NCBI GenBank assembly: GCA_024235615.1 | Contig: JACKMB010000003.1 | Span: 248,001-312,000, forward strand | Origin: Thauera sp. | GTDB lineage: Bacteria > Pseudomonadota > Gammaproteobacteria > Burkholderiales > Rhodocyclaceae | Direction: 5' to 3' | Length of the DNA stretch: 64,000 nucleotides | Program-made: the position numbers and the translations under genes | The notes under the pieces: model-generated | What the model was told of the DNA's origin: nothing | The model's database searches: none | The model's input: only the letters and a program-made list of their open reading frames with translations | In this document: piece after piece, positions 52,300-62,663 of the stretch | How the letters are laid out: every line of letters begins with the position of its first letter | How positions within the stretch are numbered: position 1 is the stretch's first letter

Positions 52300-54299
52300 G
52301 CGAGGTCGGCGTCCACCGGGAGTGAGAGGGTGAAGATGGTACCGCCGCCCGGCCGCGATTCGAAGGCCAGGCGGCCGCGGTGCAGCTCGGCGATCGAGCG
52401 GCAGATGTTGAGCCCCATGCCCATGCCCTCCTGCTTGGTGGTGAAGAAGGGCTCGAACAGGCGGGCGGCGGTCTCGGCGGGGATGCCGGCGCCGCGGTCG
52501 GCGACCGTGACGGTGACGAAGCGGCCCTCGCGTGCGGTGCGCACGGCGACGGTGCGTTCGGGCGGCGGGGTGTCGCGCATCGAGTCCATCGCGTTGCGCA
52601 CCAGGTTGACCACGATCTGCTCGATCATCACCGCGTCGGCGGGCACCTGCGGCAGGCCGTCGGCGAGCTCGCTGCGGATGCGCATGCCGCGCTTGCGCGC
52701 GTCGGCCTCGATCAGGCCGATGGCGTCGCGGATCACCGCGGCGAGGTCGAGTGCCTCGCGCTTGGGCTCGGAGCGGCGCACGAAATCATGCACCCGGCGG
52801 ATGATCTCGCCGGCACGCTGGGCCTGGCGGGCGATGCGCTGGTGCACGTCGAGCAGCTCGGCGCGGTCGAGCGGCGCCTCGTCCTGCAGGCGGTTGATGC
52901 AGCCCGAGGTGTAGCTGGCGATCGCAGCGAGCGGCTGGTTGAGCTCGTGCGCCAGCGTGGACGCCATCTCGCCCATCGTGATCAGGCGCGAGCTCTGCTG
53001 CAGGCGCTCCTCCTGCTGCAGCGCGTGTTCGCGCGCGCGCTTCTGCTCGGTGATGTCGAGCACGGAGCCCATCCAGCCGGCGTGGCGGCCGGCGGCGTCG
53101 ATCAGCGGTGCCTCGAACACCAGCACGTCGAGGACGTCCCCGTTCTTGCGCCGCAGCCGCACCTCGGTGCCGTCGGCCGAGCTTCCGCCAGCGAGGATCT
53201 CGCGGTGCAGGGCGTAGGTCTGCTCGATGCGCTCCGGGTCCCAGTAGGGCATCGGCGCCTTGAGCCCGAGCAGCTCGTCCGCGCTAAAGCCGGTCATGCG
53301 GCAGAAGGCCGAGTTCACATAGGTGAGGCGGCCGTCGAGGTCGCGCGCGCGCATGCCGGTGAGCATCGAGTCCTCCATCGCCTTGCGGAAGGCGGACTCG
53401 GCGCGCAGCGCGACCTCGGCCTGCTGGCGGCGGGCGAGCTGGCGGCGCAGCTGCATCACGCTCCACACGATGATGCCGGCCAGCAGCACGATCGAGGCGC
53501 CGAGCAGCAGCGGGATCCAGCGCGTCTCCGAGCGGTAGGCGGCGATCTGCAGCGTGAGGCCGTGCCCGGGCGGCTCGAAGGGCATGGTGTAGGACAGCCG
53601 CGGCGACAGCGGCGCGACCTTCGACTTGGCGGCGAGCCTGCGGCCGTCGCTGTCGAGCACCGCGACGTGGTAGCGCTCGGAGAACCACCACGGCAACTCG
53701 CGCATCACCACGTCCGACAGCGAATACACGCCGACCACCATGCCGACCTGCGCCTCGTCCGACCACACCGGCACATGCACCTCGAAGTGGTGGGCGCCGC
53801 CGGGGGCCGGATGCGCCGGACCATACACCGCGCGGCCGATGCCGCGCGCCAGCTGCAGGCTGGATTCGTCGAGCGGCAGCGCGGTGCCGTCGGCGGAGGC
53901 GTCGGGCGCGGTCCGGGCGGGGGCGAGCGGCGGCATCGCGCCGAGCACCTGGCCTTGCGGAGACAGCCACAGGATGCGTGCGAGGCCGCGCCCGGGCGTC
54001 AGCAGGCTGGCCAGGCGCGCCTCGGTCTGCGCCGACAGCGTGGGCGCGCCGAGCAGCTCCGGGCCGATCTCCTGCAGGTGGATCTCGTTGCGGTCGAGGT
54101 TGAAGCGCAGGTTCTGCTCCATCCACAGCACGTCGCTGATCAAAGTCGCGCGCTGGGCCTCGTCGTCGTACTCGCGGGTCAGCCACACCAGCGCGGCGAT
54201 CGCGGCGAGGAAGAGCGCCAGGCTCAGATAGGGCAGGTGCTGCAGCCAGCGCCGGCGGACGCGGGGTGCGGTCGGTTGCAGGGTGTCGGCGGAGCTCAT
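52296..54299 (-). CDS. dctS: Sensor histidine kinase, DctS type
   Basis: A 667-residue membrane kinase: N-terminal membrane segment (about 20-45), a large periplasmic sensor (about 45-275) and a second membrane segment (LLLGASIVLLAGIIVWSVMQ), then a PAS domain (GRLTYVNSAFCRMTGFSADE), an HisKA region with LAHELNQPLAAIASY (phospho-accepting H451) and an ATPase domain with VVNLVRNAMDSMRD, DRGAGIP and KQEGMGMGLNICRSI. The layout matches DctS, sensing C4-dicarboxylates. ATG 54299 (MSSADTLQ) is preferred to an ATG at 54359, which would cover the shared promoter region. Confidence 0.9.
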   Translation of the reverse strand: MSSADTLQPTAPRVRRRWLQHLPYLSLALFLAAIAALVWLTREYDDEAQRATLISDVLWMEQNLRFNLDRNEIHLQEIGPELLGAPTLSAQTEARLASLLTPGRGLARILWLSPQGQVLGAMPPLAPARTAPDASADGTALPLDESSLQLARGIGRAVYGPAHPAPGGAHHFEVHVPVWSDEAQVGMVVGVYSLSDVVMRELPWWFSERYHVAVLDSDGRRLAAKSKVAPLSPRLSYTMPFEPPGHGLTLQIAAYRSETRWIPLLLGASIVLLAGIIVWSVMQLRRQLARRQQAEVALRAESAFRKAMEDSMLTGMRARDLDGRLTYVNSAFCRMTGFSADELLGLKAPMPYWDPERIEQTYALHREILAGGSSADGTEVRLRRKNGDVLDVLVFEAPLIDAAGRHAGWMGSVLDITEQKRAREHALQQEERLQQSSRLITMGEMASTLAHELNQPLAAIASYTSGCINRLQDEAPLDRAELLDVHQRIARQAQRAGEIIRRVHDFVRRSEPKREALDLAAVIRDAIGLIEADARKRGMRIRSELADGLPQVPADAVMIEQIVVNLVRNAMDSMRDTPPPERTVAVRTAREGRFVTVTVADRGAGIPAETAARLFEPFFTTKQEGMGMGLNICRSIAELHRGRLAFESRPGGGTIFTLSLPVDADLA

Positions 54300-54343
54300 C
54301 GTTCTGTGGAGGAGGCGTCGGTACGCCCGGCTGCGGTTGTCAC

Positions 54344-54357
54344 GGATGCGGACATCC
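54344..54357. promoter_or_regulatory. Inverted repeat between dctS and dctP, possible DctR operator
   Basis: GGATG-CGGA-CATCC is a perfect 5-bp inverted repeat in the 194-base divergent region. TTGTCA at 54337-54342 lies beside it, but the spacing to any -10-like box is short, consistent with an activator-dependent promoter. No sigma-54 (-24/-12) signature is seen. Confidence 0.35.
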
Positions 54358-54493
54358 ACAATAGCAGGCGCATTGGGCCGAAACGATACTGATGCCCGAC
54401 ACAGCGAAACTTATCGCAGTGCGAGCGCGCCACCCGGGATGCCCCGGGCGGCCGAACAATACCCCGATGCTGTTCTCTAGGAGGAGGTGCTTC

Positions 54494-55498
54494 ATGAAGA
54501 TTCGTTCGCTTCTGGTCGGTCTGGTCGCCGTCGGTCTGTCCAGCGTCGCGCTCGCGGCCGAGCCCATCGTGATCAAGTTCAGCCACGTCGTGGCCCAGGA
54601 CACGCCCAAGGGCAAGGCCGCGGAGAAGTTCAAGGCGCTCGCCGAGCAATACACCAACGGCGCGGTCAAGGTCGAGGTGTACGCCAACAGCACGCTGTAC
54701 AAGGACAAGGAAGAGATGGAGGCCCTGCAGCTGGGCGCCGTCCAGCTCCTCGCGCCGTCGCTGGCCAAGTTCGGCCCGCTCGGCGTGCGCGAGTTCGAGG
54801 TCTTCGACCTGCCCTACATCTTCGACGGCTACGAGGCCCTGAACAAGGTCACCCAGGGTGCGGTCGGCCAGCAGCTGCTCGCCAAGCTCGAGCCCAAGGG
54901 CATCCGCGGTCTGGCCTTCTGGGACAACGGCTTCAAGTCCTTCTCGGCCAACACTCCGATCAAGAAGCCCGAGGACCTGCGCGGCAAGAAGATGCGCATC
55001 CAGTCGTCCAAGGTGCTCGAAGAGCAGATGCGCGAGGTCAAGTCGCTGCCGCAGGTGATGGCCTTCTCCGAGGTCTACCAGGCGCTGCAGACCGGCGTCG
55101 TCGATGGCACCGAGAACCCGCACTCCAACCTCTACACCCAGAAGATGCATGAGGTGCAGAAGCACATGACGCTGACCGACCACGGTTACCTGGGCTACGC
55201 GGTCATCACCAACAAGAAGTTCTGGGACGGCCTGCCGGCCGAGGTGCGCACGCAGCTCGACAAGGCCATGGTCGAGTCGACCGTCTACGCCAACCAGATC
55301 GCCAAGGAAGAGAACGACAAGTCGCTGGAAGCGGTGCGTGCCTCGGGCAAGACCGAGATCCACACCCCGACCGCCGAGGAGAAGGCCGCCTTCAAGAAGG
55401 CCTTCGCTCCGGTGCACAAGAAGATGGAGTCGCGTATCGGCGCCGAGCTGATCCAGTCGATCTACAAGGAAACCGGCTTCGACCCGGCCAAGCTGTAA
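54494..55498 (+). CDS. dctP: TRAP transporter substrate-binding protein
   Basis: Periplasmic solute receptor of a TRAP transporter, probably for C4-dicarboxylates. The product (334 residues) has a signal peptide (1-23, ending SVALAAEP), then IVIKFSHVVAQDTPKGKAAE, LRGKKMRIQSSKVLEEQMR with the arginine that clamps the substrate carboxylate, and VYQALQTGVVDGTENPHSNL. ATG 54494 follows AGGAGGAGG, an exceptionally strong ribosome site, fitting the high level a binding protein needs. Frame extends upstream to 54392, without support. Confidence 0.95.
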   Translation: MKIRSLLVGLVAVGLSSVALAAEPIVIKFSHVVAQDTPKGKAAEKFKALAEQYTNGAVKVEVYANSTLYKDKEEMEALQLGAVQLLAPSLAKFGPLGVREFEVFDLPYIFDGYEALNKVTQGAVGQQLLAKLEPKGIRGLAFWDNGFKSFSANTPIKKPEDLRGKKMRIQSSKVLEEQMREVKSLPQVMAFSEVYQALQTGVVDGTENPHSNLYTQKMHEVQKHMTLTDHGYLGYAVITNKKFWDGLPAEVRTQLDKAMVESTVYANQIAKEENDKSLEAVRASGKTEIHTPTAEEKAAFKKAFAPVHKKMESRIGAELIQSIYKETGFDPAKL

Positions 55499-55522
55499 TC
55501 CTCTCGTCTCCACACCCAGCAG

Positions 55523-55559
55523 CGCCCGTCCGGCTCGCAGAGAGCGACGGGCGTTTTTT
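55523..55559 (+). terminator. Intrinsic terminator between dctP and dctQ
   Basis: CGCCCGTC (55523-55530) pairs with GACGGGCG (55546-55553) and is followed by six Ts. It lies inside the transporter operon, 24 bases after dctP, and so would let most transcripts stop after dctP, giving excess binding protein over the membrane subunits. Confidence 0.88.
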
Positions 55560-55574
55560 CGGGGGAAAACAATC

Positions 55575-56270
55575 ATGAACAAGCTTCTCGACCGCCTCGA
55601 GGAGTTCATCATCGCCGCGCTGATGGCAGTCGCGACGATCGTGATCTTCATCTCGGTGGTGCACCGCTACGCCTCCGGCTACGAGATTCCCGTGGTCCAG
55701 GACTGGCTGCTCGACATGAACTTCGGCTGGGCGCAGGAGTTCTGCATCATCCTCTTCGTGTGGATGGCCAAGTTCGGCGCCGCCTATGGCGTGCGCACCG
55801 GCATCCACGTCGGGGTCGACATCCTGATCAACAAGCTCACCGGCAGCTCGCGCGCAGCGCTCATCCAGATCGGCCTGGTGTGCGGGGTGATCTTCACCGG
55901 CCTCATCGGCCTCTTCGGCGCGCTCTTCGTGTGGGAAAACGGCATGGCCTACGAGACGCTCAGTCTGCTCGGCCGCGACACCGGCGACTTCTTCGAGGGG
56001 CCGACCACGCCCGACCTCGAGTGGCCGACCTGGATCGTCTATTCCGCGGTGCCGCTCGGCTCCTTCCTGATGTGCTACCGCTTCCTGCAGGTGATGGTGA
56101 GCTTCGCGCGCACCGGCGATCTGCCCACCCACGACCATGGCCATGTCGAAGGCCTGGACGAGGAAGACGACGAGAACGTGCTGCTCGAGGGCGAAGCCTT
56201 CTCGATCGCCGAAGACATCGAACATGCCCGTCGCGAGGCCGAGGCCAAGCGCCCGGGCCAGGGCAAGTAA
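55575..56270 (+). CDS. dctQ: TRAP transporter small permease subunit
   Basis: The small four-segment membrane subunit that pairs with DctM. The 231-residue protein starts MNKLLDRLEEFIIAALMAVA, has the hydrophobic segments expected at about 12-33, 50-72, 95-117 and 150-175, and the DctQ motifs NFGWAQEFCIILFVWMAKFG (split region) and RTGIHVGVDILINKL. The C-terminal ~50 residues form an unusual His/Asp/Glu-rich tail (THDHGHVEGLDEEDDENVL). It starts right after the internal terminator and GGGGGAAAAC. Confidence 0.93.
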   Translation: MNKLLDRLEEFIIAALMAVATIVIFISVVHRYASGYEIPVVQDWLLDMNFGWAQEFCIILFVWMAKFGAAYGVRTGIHVGVDILINKLTGSSRAALIQIGLVCGVIFTGLIGLFGALFVWENGMAYETLSLLGRDTGDFFEGPTTPDLEWPTWIVYSAVPLGSFLMCYRFLQVMVSFARTGDLPTHDHGHVEGLDEEDDENVLLEGEAFSIAEDIEHARREAEAKRPGQGK

Positions 56271-56282
56271 GGGGGCGACATC

Positions 56283-57569
56283 ATGACCAACACGATTGCA
56301 ATCTTCGGTCTGCTCGTCGTCCTCATGGCGATCGGCATGCCGGTGGGCGTGGCGCTCGGCCTCACGGTGCTGAGCTTCATGTTCATCTTCACCGACGTGC
56401 CGCTGGAGTCCGTGGCGCTCAAGATGTTCACCGGCATCGAGAAGTTCGAGATCATGGCGATCCCCTTCTTCATCCTCGCCGGCAACTTCCTGACCCACGG
56501 CGGCGTGGCGCGGCGCATGATCAACTTCGCCACCGCCATGGTCGGCCACCTGCGCGGCGGCCTGGGCATGTCGGCGGTGCTGGCGTGCGCGCTGTTTGCC
56601 GCGGTGTCGGGTTCCAGCCCGGCGACGGTGGTGGCGATCGGCTCGATCCTGATCCCGGCGATGGTCAAGCAGGGCTATCCGCTGCGCTTCGGCGCCGGCG
56701 TGGTGGCCTCGGCCGGCGGCCTCGGCATCCTGATCCCGCCCTCGATCGTCATGGTGATGTACTCGGTCACGACCAACTCCTCGGTCGGCGCGCTGTTCAT
56801 GGCGGGCGTCATTCCCGGCCTGCTGCTGGCCTTCATGCTCGGCCTGTGCACCTGGTACGTGGCGCGCAAGAACAACTACCCGACGCTGCCGGTGGTGAGC
56901 TGGGCCGAGCGCATCAAGCATTTCCGCAAGGCCTTCTGGGGCCTGATGCTGATCGTCGTGGTGATGGGCGGCATCTACTCGGGCATGTTCACCCCGACCG
57001 AGGCGGCGGCGATGAGCGCGGTGTACGCCTTCTTCATCGCGGTGTTCGTGTACAAGGACCTGACCTTCAAGCAGATCCCGCGCGTGCTGCTCGACTCGGC
57101 CAACATGAGCGCGATGCTGCTGTTCATCATCGCCAGCGCGGTGCTGTTCTCCTTCATCCTGACCAGCGAGCAGATCCCGCAGCGCATGGCCGACGCGATC
57201 GTCGCCAGCGGCATGGGCCCGATCGGCTTCCTGATCGTGGTGAACATCCTGCTGCTGGTGGCCGGCGCGCTGATGGAGCCGTCCTCGATCATCCTGATCC
57301 TCGCTCCGATCCTGTTCCCGGTGGCGGTGGCGCTCGGCATCGACCCGATCCACTTCGGCGTGATGATCGTGGTGAACATGGAGATCGGCATGATCACGCC
57401 GCCGGTGGGCCTGAACCTCTTCGTGGCGAGCGGCATCACCAAGGCCGGCCTCACCGAGATGAGCAAGGCAGTGATGCCCTGGCTGTACACGATGCTTGCC
57501 TTCCTGATGATGGTCACCTACATCCCGAGCATCTCCACCTTCCTGCCCAGGGCGCTGGGCATGATGTAA
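56283..57569 (+). CDS. dctM: TRAP transporter large permease subunit
   Basis: The main transport subunit, driven by sodium or proton gradients. The 428-residue, roughly twelve-segment protein has [75 protein letters not shown] and [18 protein letters not shown], all DctM family motifs. 12 bases after dctQ; end of the operon, followed by a strong terminator. Confidence 0.96.
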   Translation: MTNTIAIFGLLVVLMAIGMPVGVALGLTVLSFMFIFTDVPLESVALKMFTGIEKFEIMAIPFFILAGNFLTHGGVARRMINFATAMVGHLRGGLGMSAVLACALFAAVSGSSPATVVAIGSILIPAMVKQGYPLRFGAGVVASAGGLGILIPPSIVMVMYSVTTNSSVGALFMAGVIPGLLLAFMLGLCTWYVARKNNYPTLPVVSWAERIKHFRKAFWGLMLIVVVMGGIYSGMFTPTEAAAMSAVYAFFIAVFVYKDLTFKQIPRVLLDSANMSAMLLFIIASAVLFSFILTSEQIPQRMADAIVASGMGPIGFLIVVNILLLVAGALMEPSSIILILAPILFPVAVALGIDPIHFGVMIVVNMEIGMITPPVGLNLFVASGITKAGLTEMSKAVMPWLYTMLAFLMMVTYIPSISTFLPRALGMM

Positions 57570-57619
57570 GCGCAGCCGCCGGGGACCGTCGCGCACGGCC
57601 CCGGCAGGCAGGCTGGATC

Positions 57620-57660
57620 GATCCCCGCCGTGCAGCGATGCCGGCGGGGATCGTGTTTTT
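57620..57660 (+). terminator. Intrinsic terminator after dctM
   Basis: GATCCCCGCCG (57620-57630) pairs with CGGCGGGGATC (57642-57652), an 11-bp perfect stem, followed by GTGTTTTT. Ends the dct operon ahead of ndk. Confidence 0.9.
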
Positions 57661-57728
57661 CGTCGCGGTGCTTGCGCCGCCTTACATTCCGGCGCCGAGC
57701 ACGCGCATCGGTGTCGCGCGAAACCTGC

Positions 57729-57734
57729 TAAAAT
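57729..57734 (+). promoter_or_regulatory. Candidate -10 box for ndk
   Basis: TAAAAT 56 bases before the ndk ATG in the only A+T-rich part of the gap. -35 unclear. The bases just upstream (57662-57685, TCGCGGTGCTTGCGCCGCCTT) resemble one arm of the REP-like elements at 27188 and 50200. Confidence 0.4.
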
Positions 57735-57789
57735 TTCGCGCTTTTTTCCAAACCTCACGCTTTATCCAAGCGAAGTCCCGGAGTTTTCC

Positions 57790-58215
57790 ATGGCAATCGA
57801 ACGCACCCTCTCCATCATCAAGCCCGACGCCGTCGCCAAGAACGTGATCGGCCAGATCTACGCCCGCTTCGAAGGCGCCGGCCTCAAGATCATCGCCGCC
57901 AAGATGGTGCACCTGTCCGAGCAGGAAGCCGGCCAGTTCTACGCCGTTCACAAGGAGCGTCCCTTCTTCAAGGACCTGGTTTCCTTCATGACCTCCGGCC
58001 CGGTGATGATCCAGTGCCTGGAAGGCGAGAACGCGATCGCCAAGAACCGCGAGCTGATGGGCGCCACCGACCCGAAGAAGGCCGACAAGGGCACCATCCG
58101 CGCCGACTTCGCCGAGTCGATCGACGCCAACGCCGTGCACGGCTCCGACGCCCCCGAGACCGCTGCCGTGGAAGTGGCTTTCTTCTTCCCGGGCATGAAC
58201 GTTTACTCGCGCTGA
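57790..58215 (+). CDS. ndk: Nucleoside diphosphate kinase
   Basis: Balances nucleoside triphosphate pools by phosphate transfer through a histidine. The 141-residue protein starts [21 protein letters not shown]; the phospho-histidine is H117 in [11 protein letters not shown], and [19 protein letters not shown] is the nucleotide-binding region. Length and motifs are standard. First of a long rightward series ending in hisS. Confidence 0.97.
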   Translation: MAIERTLSIIKPDAVAKNVIGQIYARFEGAGLKIIAAKMVHLSEQEAGQFYAVHKERPFFKDLVSFMTSGPVMIQCLEGENAIAKNRELMGATDPKKADKGTIRADFAESIDANAVHGSDAPETAAVEVAFFFPGMNVYSR

Positions 58216-58228
58216 GCGGTCCGTACCG

Positions 58229-58290
58229 ACGGCCCGTCGCGCACGCTTCGCGGTGCCTCCCGCACCGCGCGCGGCGTGTGCGGGCCGTTT
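58229..58290 (+). terminator. Nested hairpins after ndk
   Basis: ACGGCCCG (58229-58236) and CGGGCCGT (58281-58288) can pair around an inner perfect hairpin GCGGTGC-CTCCC-GCACCGC (58250-58268), with a short TTT at the end. A weak or partial terminator between ndk and rlmN; some read-through is likely. Confidence 0.45.
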
Positions 58291-58347
58291 GCATTACGGT
58301 CGGCCCGTCATTGCGGGCCTCCGCTCCCGAGAGGTGAAGTTTCAGGC

Positions 58348-59496
58348 ATGAGCACTCCCAATCCGGTCAATCTGCTCGATTTCGACGTCGACGGTCTCGT
58401 CGCCTGGTTCGCCGGGCTGGGCGAGAAGCCGTTCCGCGCCCGCCAGGTGATGCGCTGGATGCATCGCGAGGGCTGCGACGACTTCGACGCGATGACCGAC
58501 GTCGCCAAGTCCCTGCGCGCCAAGCTGAAGGAAGTCGCCGTGATCCGCCCGCCGGTGCCGGTGCGCGACTCGATCTCGGCCGATGGTACGCGCAAGTGGC
58601 TGCTAGACGTGGGCAACGCCAACGCGGTCGAGACCGTGTTCATCCCCGAGACCAGCCGCGGCACGCTGTGCGTGTCCTCGCAGGCGGGCTGCGCGCTCGA
58701 CTGCGCGTTCTGCTCCACCGGCAAGCAGGGCTTCAACCGCAACCTGTCGGCCGCGGAGATCATCGGCCAGCTCTGGCTGGCCAACAAGCTGCTCGGCGCC
58801 GCGCGGGCGGACGCGGGCGAAGCGGCGCCGGACCTCGAGGCCGGCGAGAAGGACAACGGCCGCATCATCAGCAACGTGGTGATGATGGGCATGGGCGAGC
58901 CGCTCGCCAACTTCGACAACGTCGTCACCGCGCTGCGCCTGATGCTCGACGACCACGCCTACGGCCTGTCGCGCCGGCGCGTCACGGTGTCGACCTCGGG
59001 CATCGTGCCGGCGATGGACCGCCTGCGCGACGAATGCCCGGTGGCGCTGGCGGTGTCGCTGCATGCGTCCAACGACACGCTGCGCGACCGCCTCGTGCCG
59101 ATCAACCAGAAATACCCGCTGCGCGAACTGATGGCCGCCTGCCAGCGCTATCTCGAGCGCGCGCCGCGCGACTTCGTCACCTTCGAGTACGTGATGCTCG
59201 ATGGCGTGAACGACAGCGACGCCCACGCGCGCGAGCTCGTCGCCCTGGTGCGCGACACGCCGTGCAAGTTCAACCTGATCCCGTTCAACCCCTTCCCGGA
59301 CTCCGGCTTCCAGCGCTCGCCCGCAGAGCGCATCCGCCGTTTTGCCGGTATCCTGATCGATGCCGGCATCGTGACCACCACGCGCAAGACGCGTGGCGAC
59401 GATGTCGACGCGGCGTGCGGCCAGCTCGCCGGCCAGGTCCAGGACAGGACGCGGCGCACCGTGCGCCTGCACCAGGCAAGGGAGAACATGCGATGA
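58348..59496 (+). CDS. rlmN: 23S rRNA (A2503-C2)/tRNA (A37-C2) methyltransferase
   Basis: Radical-SAM enzyme methylating adenine C2 in 23S rRNA and several tRNAs. The product (382 residues) has the Fe-S cluster motif CALDCAFC (C115, C119, C122), [23 protein letters not shown] and [21 protein letters not shown]; a C-terminal cysteine in DVDAACGQL is the expected methyl-carrier thiol. A charged insert (about 157-178) is common in betaproteobacteria. ATG 58348 gives a typical start; pilF overlaps its stop (ATGA). Confidence 0.96.
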   Translation: MSTPNPVNLLDFDVDGLVAWFAGLGEKPFRARQVMRWMHREGCDDFDAMTDVAKSLRAKLKEVAVIRPPVPVRDSISADGTRKWLLDVGNANAVETVFIPETSRGTLCVSSQAGCALDCAFCSTGKQGFNRNLSAAEIIGQLWLANKLLGAARADAGEAAPDLEAGEKDNGRIISNVVMMGMGEPLANFDNVVTALRLMLDDHAYGLSRRRVTVSTSGIVPAMDRLRDECPVALAVSLHASNDTLRDRLVPINQKYPLRELMAACQRYLERAPRDFVTFEYVMLDGVNDSDAHARELVALVRDTPCKFNLIPFNPFPDSGFQRSPAERIRRFAGILIDAGIVTTTRKTRGDDVDAACGQLAGQVQDRTRRTVRLHQARENMR

Positions 59497-60293
59497 AATC
59501 GACACTGGCACCCGCCGTGCTGGCGGTGGCGCTCGCGCTCGGCGGCTGCGCGGGCGCGCCCGGCCTGCCCTCGGGCGCTGCGACGATCAGCCGGCCGATG
59601 TCCGACATCAGCCCGGCCACCCCGGCCGATGCGCGTGCCCGCGTGCATGTGGAACTCGGCATGGCCTACTTCGAGGTCGGCCGCTACGACGTCGCGCTCG
59701 ACGAGGCGAAAATCGCGCTCGGTGACAGCCCGTCCTATGCGCCGGCCTACCACCTGCTCGGGCTCGCCTACATGTACGTCGAGGAACACGGCGCCGCGCG
59801 CGAGAACTTCGAGCGTGCGCTGCGCGAGGCCCCCGGCGACCCCGACTTCAACAACAGCTACGGCTGGTACCTGTGCTCGCAGGGCCAGGAACGCGAAGGC
59901 CTCGAGCGCCTGGCGCTGGCGGCGCGCAACCCCTACTACCGCTACCAGACGCGCCCGCTCACCAACGCCGGCCTTTGCCATCTGCGCCTCGGCGAGGAGT
60001 CCGCCGCCGAGGCGCAGTTCCAGCGCGCGGTGCAGGCCGACCCGGAGAACGCCCAGGCGCTCTACCTGCTCGCCGACATCGCCTACCGCGGCGGCCGCTA
60101 CGAGCAAGCGCGCTCCCAGCTCATCCGCCTGCACCAGGCCCACGGGCCGAGCGCGGCCTCCGCCTGGCTGGGCCTGCGCACCGAGCGCCGCCTCGGCAAC
60201 GCCGACGCCGAGGCCAGCTATGCCGCGCAGCTGCGCAGCCGCTTCGCCGAATCGGAGGAGTTCAAATCGATGAATCAAGGGAAGTTCGAGTGA
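59493..60293 (+). CDS. pilF: Type IV pilus biogenesis lipoprotein PilF/PilW
   Basis: Pilotin that helps the secretin PilQ assemble in the outer membrane. The product (266 residues) is a lipoprotein (lipobox LALGGC, Cys19) with about five to six tetratricopeptide repeats: [47 protein letters not shown]-like [20 protein letters not shown], and [20 protein letters not shown]. Position between rlmN and the RodZ-like gene is the standard one in proteobacteria. ATGA overlap with rlmN and GTGA overlap downstream. Confidence 0.92.
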   Translation: MKSTLAPAVLAVALALGGCAGAPGLPSGAATISRPMSDISPATPADARARVHVELGMAYFEVGRYDVALDEAKIALGDSPSYAPAYHLLGLAYMYVEEHGAARENFERALREAPGDPDFNNSYGWYLCSQGQEREGLERLALAARNPYYRYQTRPLTNAGLCHLRLGEESAAEAQFQRAVQADPENAQALYLLADIAYRGGRYEQARSQLIRLHQAHGPSAASAWLGLRTERRLGNADAEASYAAQLRSRFAESEEFKSMNQGKFE

Positions 60294-61336
60294 GCAGCAT
60301 GCAGTCCGACCACCTTGCCCCCGGCGCCGAGTCCGCCATCTCGCCCGGTGTGCGCCTGCGCCGGGCGCGCGAGGCACGCGGCGAATCGGTGCACGAGGCC
60401 GCCTTCGCCATCAAGCTGAGCCCGCGCCAGATCGAGGCGTTGGAAAACGACGACTTTGCCGCGCTGCCCGGCATGGCCTTCGTACGCGGTTTCGCGCGCA
60501 ACTACGCACGCTACCTCGGCCTCGATGCGGCGCCGCTGCTGGACGGCATCGAGCGCCTGGCCGGCGCCGATCAGCCCGACCTGTCGCCGATCCGCAATGC
60601 CGACGGCGATCTGCCGTCGGGTGGCGGCGGACGCCGCGGCAGCTTCCCCGCCGGTGCGGTGGTGGCCGTGCTGCTGGTGCTGCTCGGGGTGGGCTGGTAT
60701 TTCGACTGGTTCCGCACCGAGCCGCCCGCCGCGCTCGAACTGCAGACCGAACCCGCCCCCGCCTTCGCGCCCGCGCCCACCGAGCGCGACAATGCGGCCT
60801 CCGCAAGCAGCGAGCCGGTGGCTGCGCCCGCGCTCGCACCGCTCGCACCGGCGGAGACGAGCGCGCCCGCGGCGGCGGCGGGCAACCCGGTTGCGAATCC
60901 TCCCTCGGCGGGCGCGAGCGCCCAGGCGAGTGCGCCGGCGAGTTCGGCGCCGGCAGGCGTCATCTCCCCGGCTGGCGCCAGCGCTCCGGCCGGCCCGGGC
61001 GCCCCGGCGGGCGCCGCGGTCCCGGCCCCGGTGAGTGCTCCAGCCGCGGCGCCGGCGTCGTCCGACGCGGCCGCCGCAGCCCCCGACGAGAGTGCCGGCG
61101 GCAACCGCCTCAGCTTCCGCTTCGGTGGCGACTCCTGGATCGAGGTGCGCGACGCCAGCGGCACCATCCTGCACTCCGGCACCAATCGCGCCGGCAGCAG
61201 CCGGGTGGTCCAGGGCACGCCGCCCTTCCGCCTGGTGGTGGGCAACTCCGCCAACGTCGTGCTCGAGCAGGACGGCAAGGCGGTCGATCTCGCAGCCCAC
61301 ACCCGCGGTTCCGTCGCCCGACTGACGCTTCCCTGA
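60290..61336 (+). CDS. rodZ: RodZ-like helix-turn-helix membrane protein
   Basis: Bitopic protein linking MreB to the wall machinery in rod-shaped cells. The product (348 residues) has a cytoplasmic HTH_25 domain (about 18-90: [40 protein letters not shown]), one membrane segment (about 119-138, [20 protein letters not shown]), a long Ala/Pro/Ser-rich periplasmic linker (about 145-265) and a C-terminal DUF4115 beta domain ([20 protein letters not shown]). The GTG at 60290 overlaps the pilF stop; ATG 60299 is an alternative three codons later. Confidence 0.9.
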   Translation: MSSMQSDHLAPGAESAISPGVRLRRAREARGESVHEAAFAIKLSPRQIEALENDDFAALPGMAFVRGFARNYARYLGLDAAPLLDGIERLAGADQPDLSPIRNADGDLPSGGGGRRGSFPAGAVVAVLLVLLGVGWYFDWFRTEPPAALELQTEPAPAFAPAPTERDNAASASSEPVAAPALAPLAPAETSAPAAAAGNPVANPPSAGASAQASAPASSAPAGVISPAGASAPAGPGAPAGAAVPAPVSAPAAAPASSDAAAAAPDESAGGNRLSFRFGGDSWIEVRDASGTILHSGTNRAGSSRVVQGTPPFRLVVGNSANVVLEQDGKAVDLAAHTRGSVARLTLP

Positions 61337-61346
61337 TCCGAACGCC

Positions 61347-62606
61347 ATGAACCTTCACCCGGAACTCCAGCCGATCGAAGCCAGCCCGCTCGCCCGCCAT
61401 CGCACGCACCAGGTGCGCGTCGGCAAGGTGAGGATCGGCGGCGAAGCCCCGGTCGTCGTGCAGTCGATGACCAACACCGACACCGCCGACGTGCTCGCCA
61501 CCGCGATGCAGGTCGCCGAGCTCGCCCGCGCCGGCTCCGAGATCGTGCGCATCACGGTCAATAACGAGGCCGCCGCGGCCGCGGTGCCGAAGATCCGCGA
61601 CCGCCTGCTCGCGCTCAACATGGATGTGCCGCTGGTGGGCGACTTCCACTACAACGGCCACAAGCTGCTCACCGACTTCCCGGCCTGCGCCGAGGCGCTC
61701 GCCAAGCTGCGCATCAACCCGGGCAACGTCGGTGCCGGTCGCAAGCGCGACCCGCAGTTCGCCGCCATCGTCGAGCTCGCCTGCCGTTACGACAAGCCGG
61801 TGCGCATCGGCGTCAACTGGGGCAGCCTCGACCAGTCGGTGCTCGCGCGCATCATGGACGAGAACGCCAAGCGTGCGGAGCCGCGCGACGCCGGCGCGGT
61901 GATGCGCGAGGCGCTCGTCGTCTCCGCGCTCGAATCCGCCGCCAAGGCCGAGGAATACGGCCTCGGCCGCGACCGCATCATCCTCTCCGCCAAGGTCTCC
62001 AGCGTGCAGGACCTGATCGCGGTGTACCGCGACCTCGCGCGCCGCAGCGACTACGCGCTGCACCTGGGTCTCACCGAGGCCGGGATGGGCAGCAAGGGCA
62101 TCGTCGGCTCCACCGCTGCGCTCGCCGTGCTGCTGCAGGAAGGCATCGGCGACACCATCCGTATCTCTCTCACCCCCGAGCCGGGCGGCAGCCGCACGCA
62201 GGAGGTCGTGGTCGCGCAGGAGATCCTGCAGACCATGGGCCTGCGCGCCTTCACCCCCATGGTCACCGCCTGCCCGGGTTGCGGCCGCACCACCAGCACC
62301 TTCTTCCAGGAGCTCGCATCGAGCATCCAGGACTACGTGCGTGCGCAGATGCCGGTGTGGCGCGAACAGTATGACGGCGTCGAGAACATGACGCTGGCGG
62401 TGATGGGCTGCGTGGTCAACGGCCCCGGCGAGAGCAAGCATGCCAACATCGGCATCTCGCTGCCGGGCACCGGCGAGACCCCTGCGGCGCCGGTGTTCGT
62501 CGACGGCGAGAAGGTGGTGACCCTGCGCGGCGACAACATCGCCGCCGAGTTCAAGGCGATCGTCGACAACTACATCGCCACCCGATACGTGAAGAAGGGC
62601 GCCTGA
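61347..62606 (+). CDS. ispG: 4-hydroxy-3-methylbut-2-enyl diphosphate synthase
   Basis: Iron-sulphur enzyme of the MEP isoprenoid pathway. The 419-residue protein has [48 protein letters not shown] and RINPGNVG in the TIM barrel, then cluster ligands in [17 protein letters not shown] and [19 protein letters not shown]. It is longer than the E. coli enzyme by about 45 residues, as in other betaproteobacteria. Ten bases after rodZ; same transcript. Confidence 0.97.
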   Translation: MNLHPELQPIEASPLARHRTHQVRVGKVRIGGEAPVVVQSMTNTDTADVLATAMQVAELARAGSEIVRITVNNEAAAAAVPKIRDRLLALNMDVPLVGDFHYNGHKLLTDFPACAEALAKLRINPGNVGAGRKRDPQFAAIVELACRYDKPVRIGVNWGSLDQSVLARIMDENAKRAEPRDAGAVMREALVVSALESAAKAEEYGLGRDRIILSAKVSSVQDLIAVYRDLARRSDYALHLGLTEAGMGSKGIVGSTAALAVLLQEGIGDTIRISLTPEPGGSRTQEVVVAQEILQTMGLRAFTPMVTACPGCGRTTSTFFQELASSIQDYVRAQMPVWREQYDGVENMTLAVMGCVVNGPGESKHANIGISLPGTGETPAAPVFVDGEKVVTLRGDNIAAEFKAIVDNYIATRYVKKGA

Positions 62607-62663
62607 GCGCCGCAACGAACAACGACCACCGCGCGTGAGCGCGACACACAAGAACAGAACCCC

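Noticed and set aside
54300-54493. Sigma-54 promoter ahead of dctP
   Set aside because: No GG-N10-GC (-24/-12) element; the regulator is a FixJ/LuxR type, which works with sigma-70, not an NtrC type.
55392-57758. A 788-codon minus-strand frame across dctQ-dctM
   Set aside because: Antisense to clear TRAP permease genes; His/Asp/Glu-rich shadow composition.
60720-61080. Ala/Pro-rich low-complexity segment as a possible frameshift or repeat expansion
   Set aside because: It is in frame with both the RodZ HTH domain and the C-terminal DUF4115 domain; such linkers are usual in RodZ.
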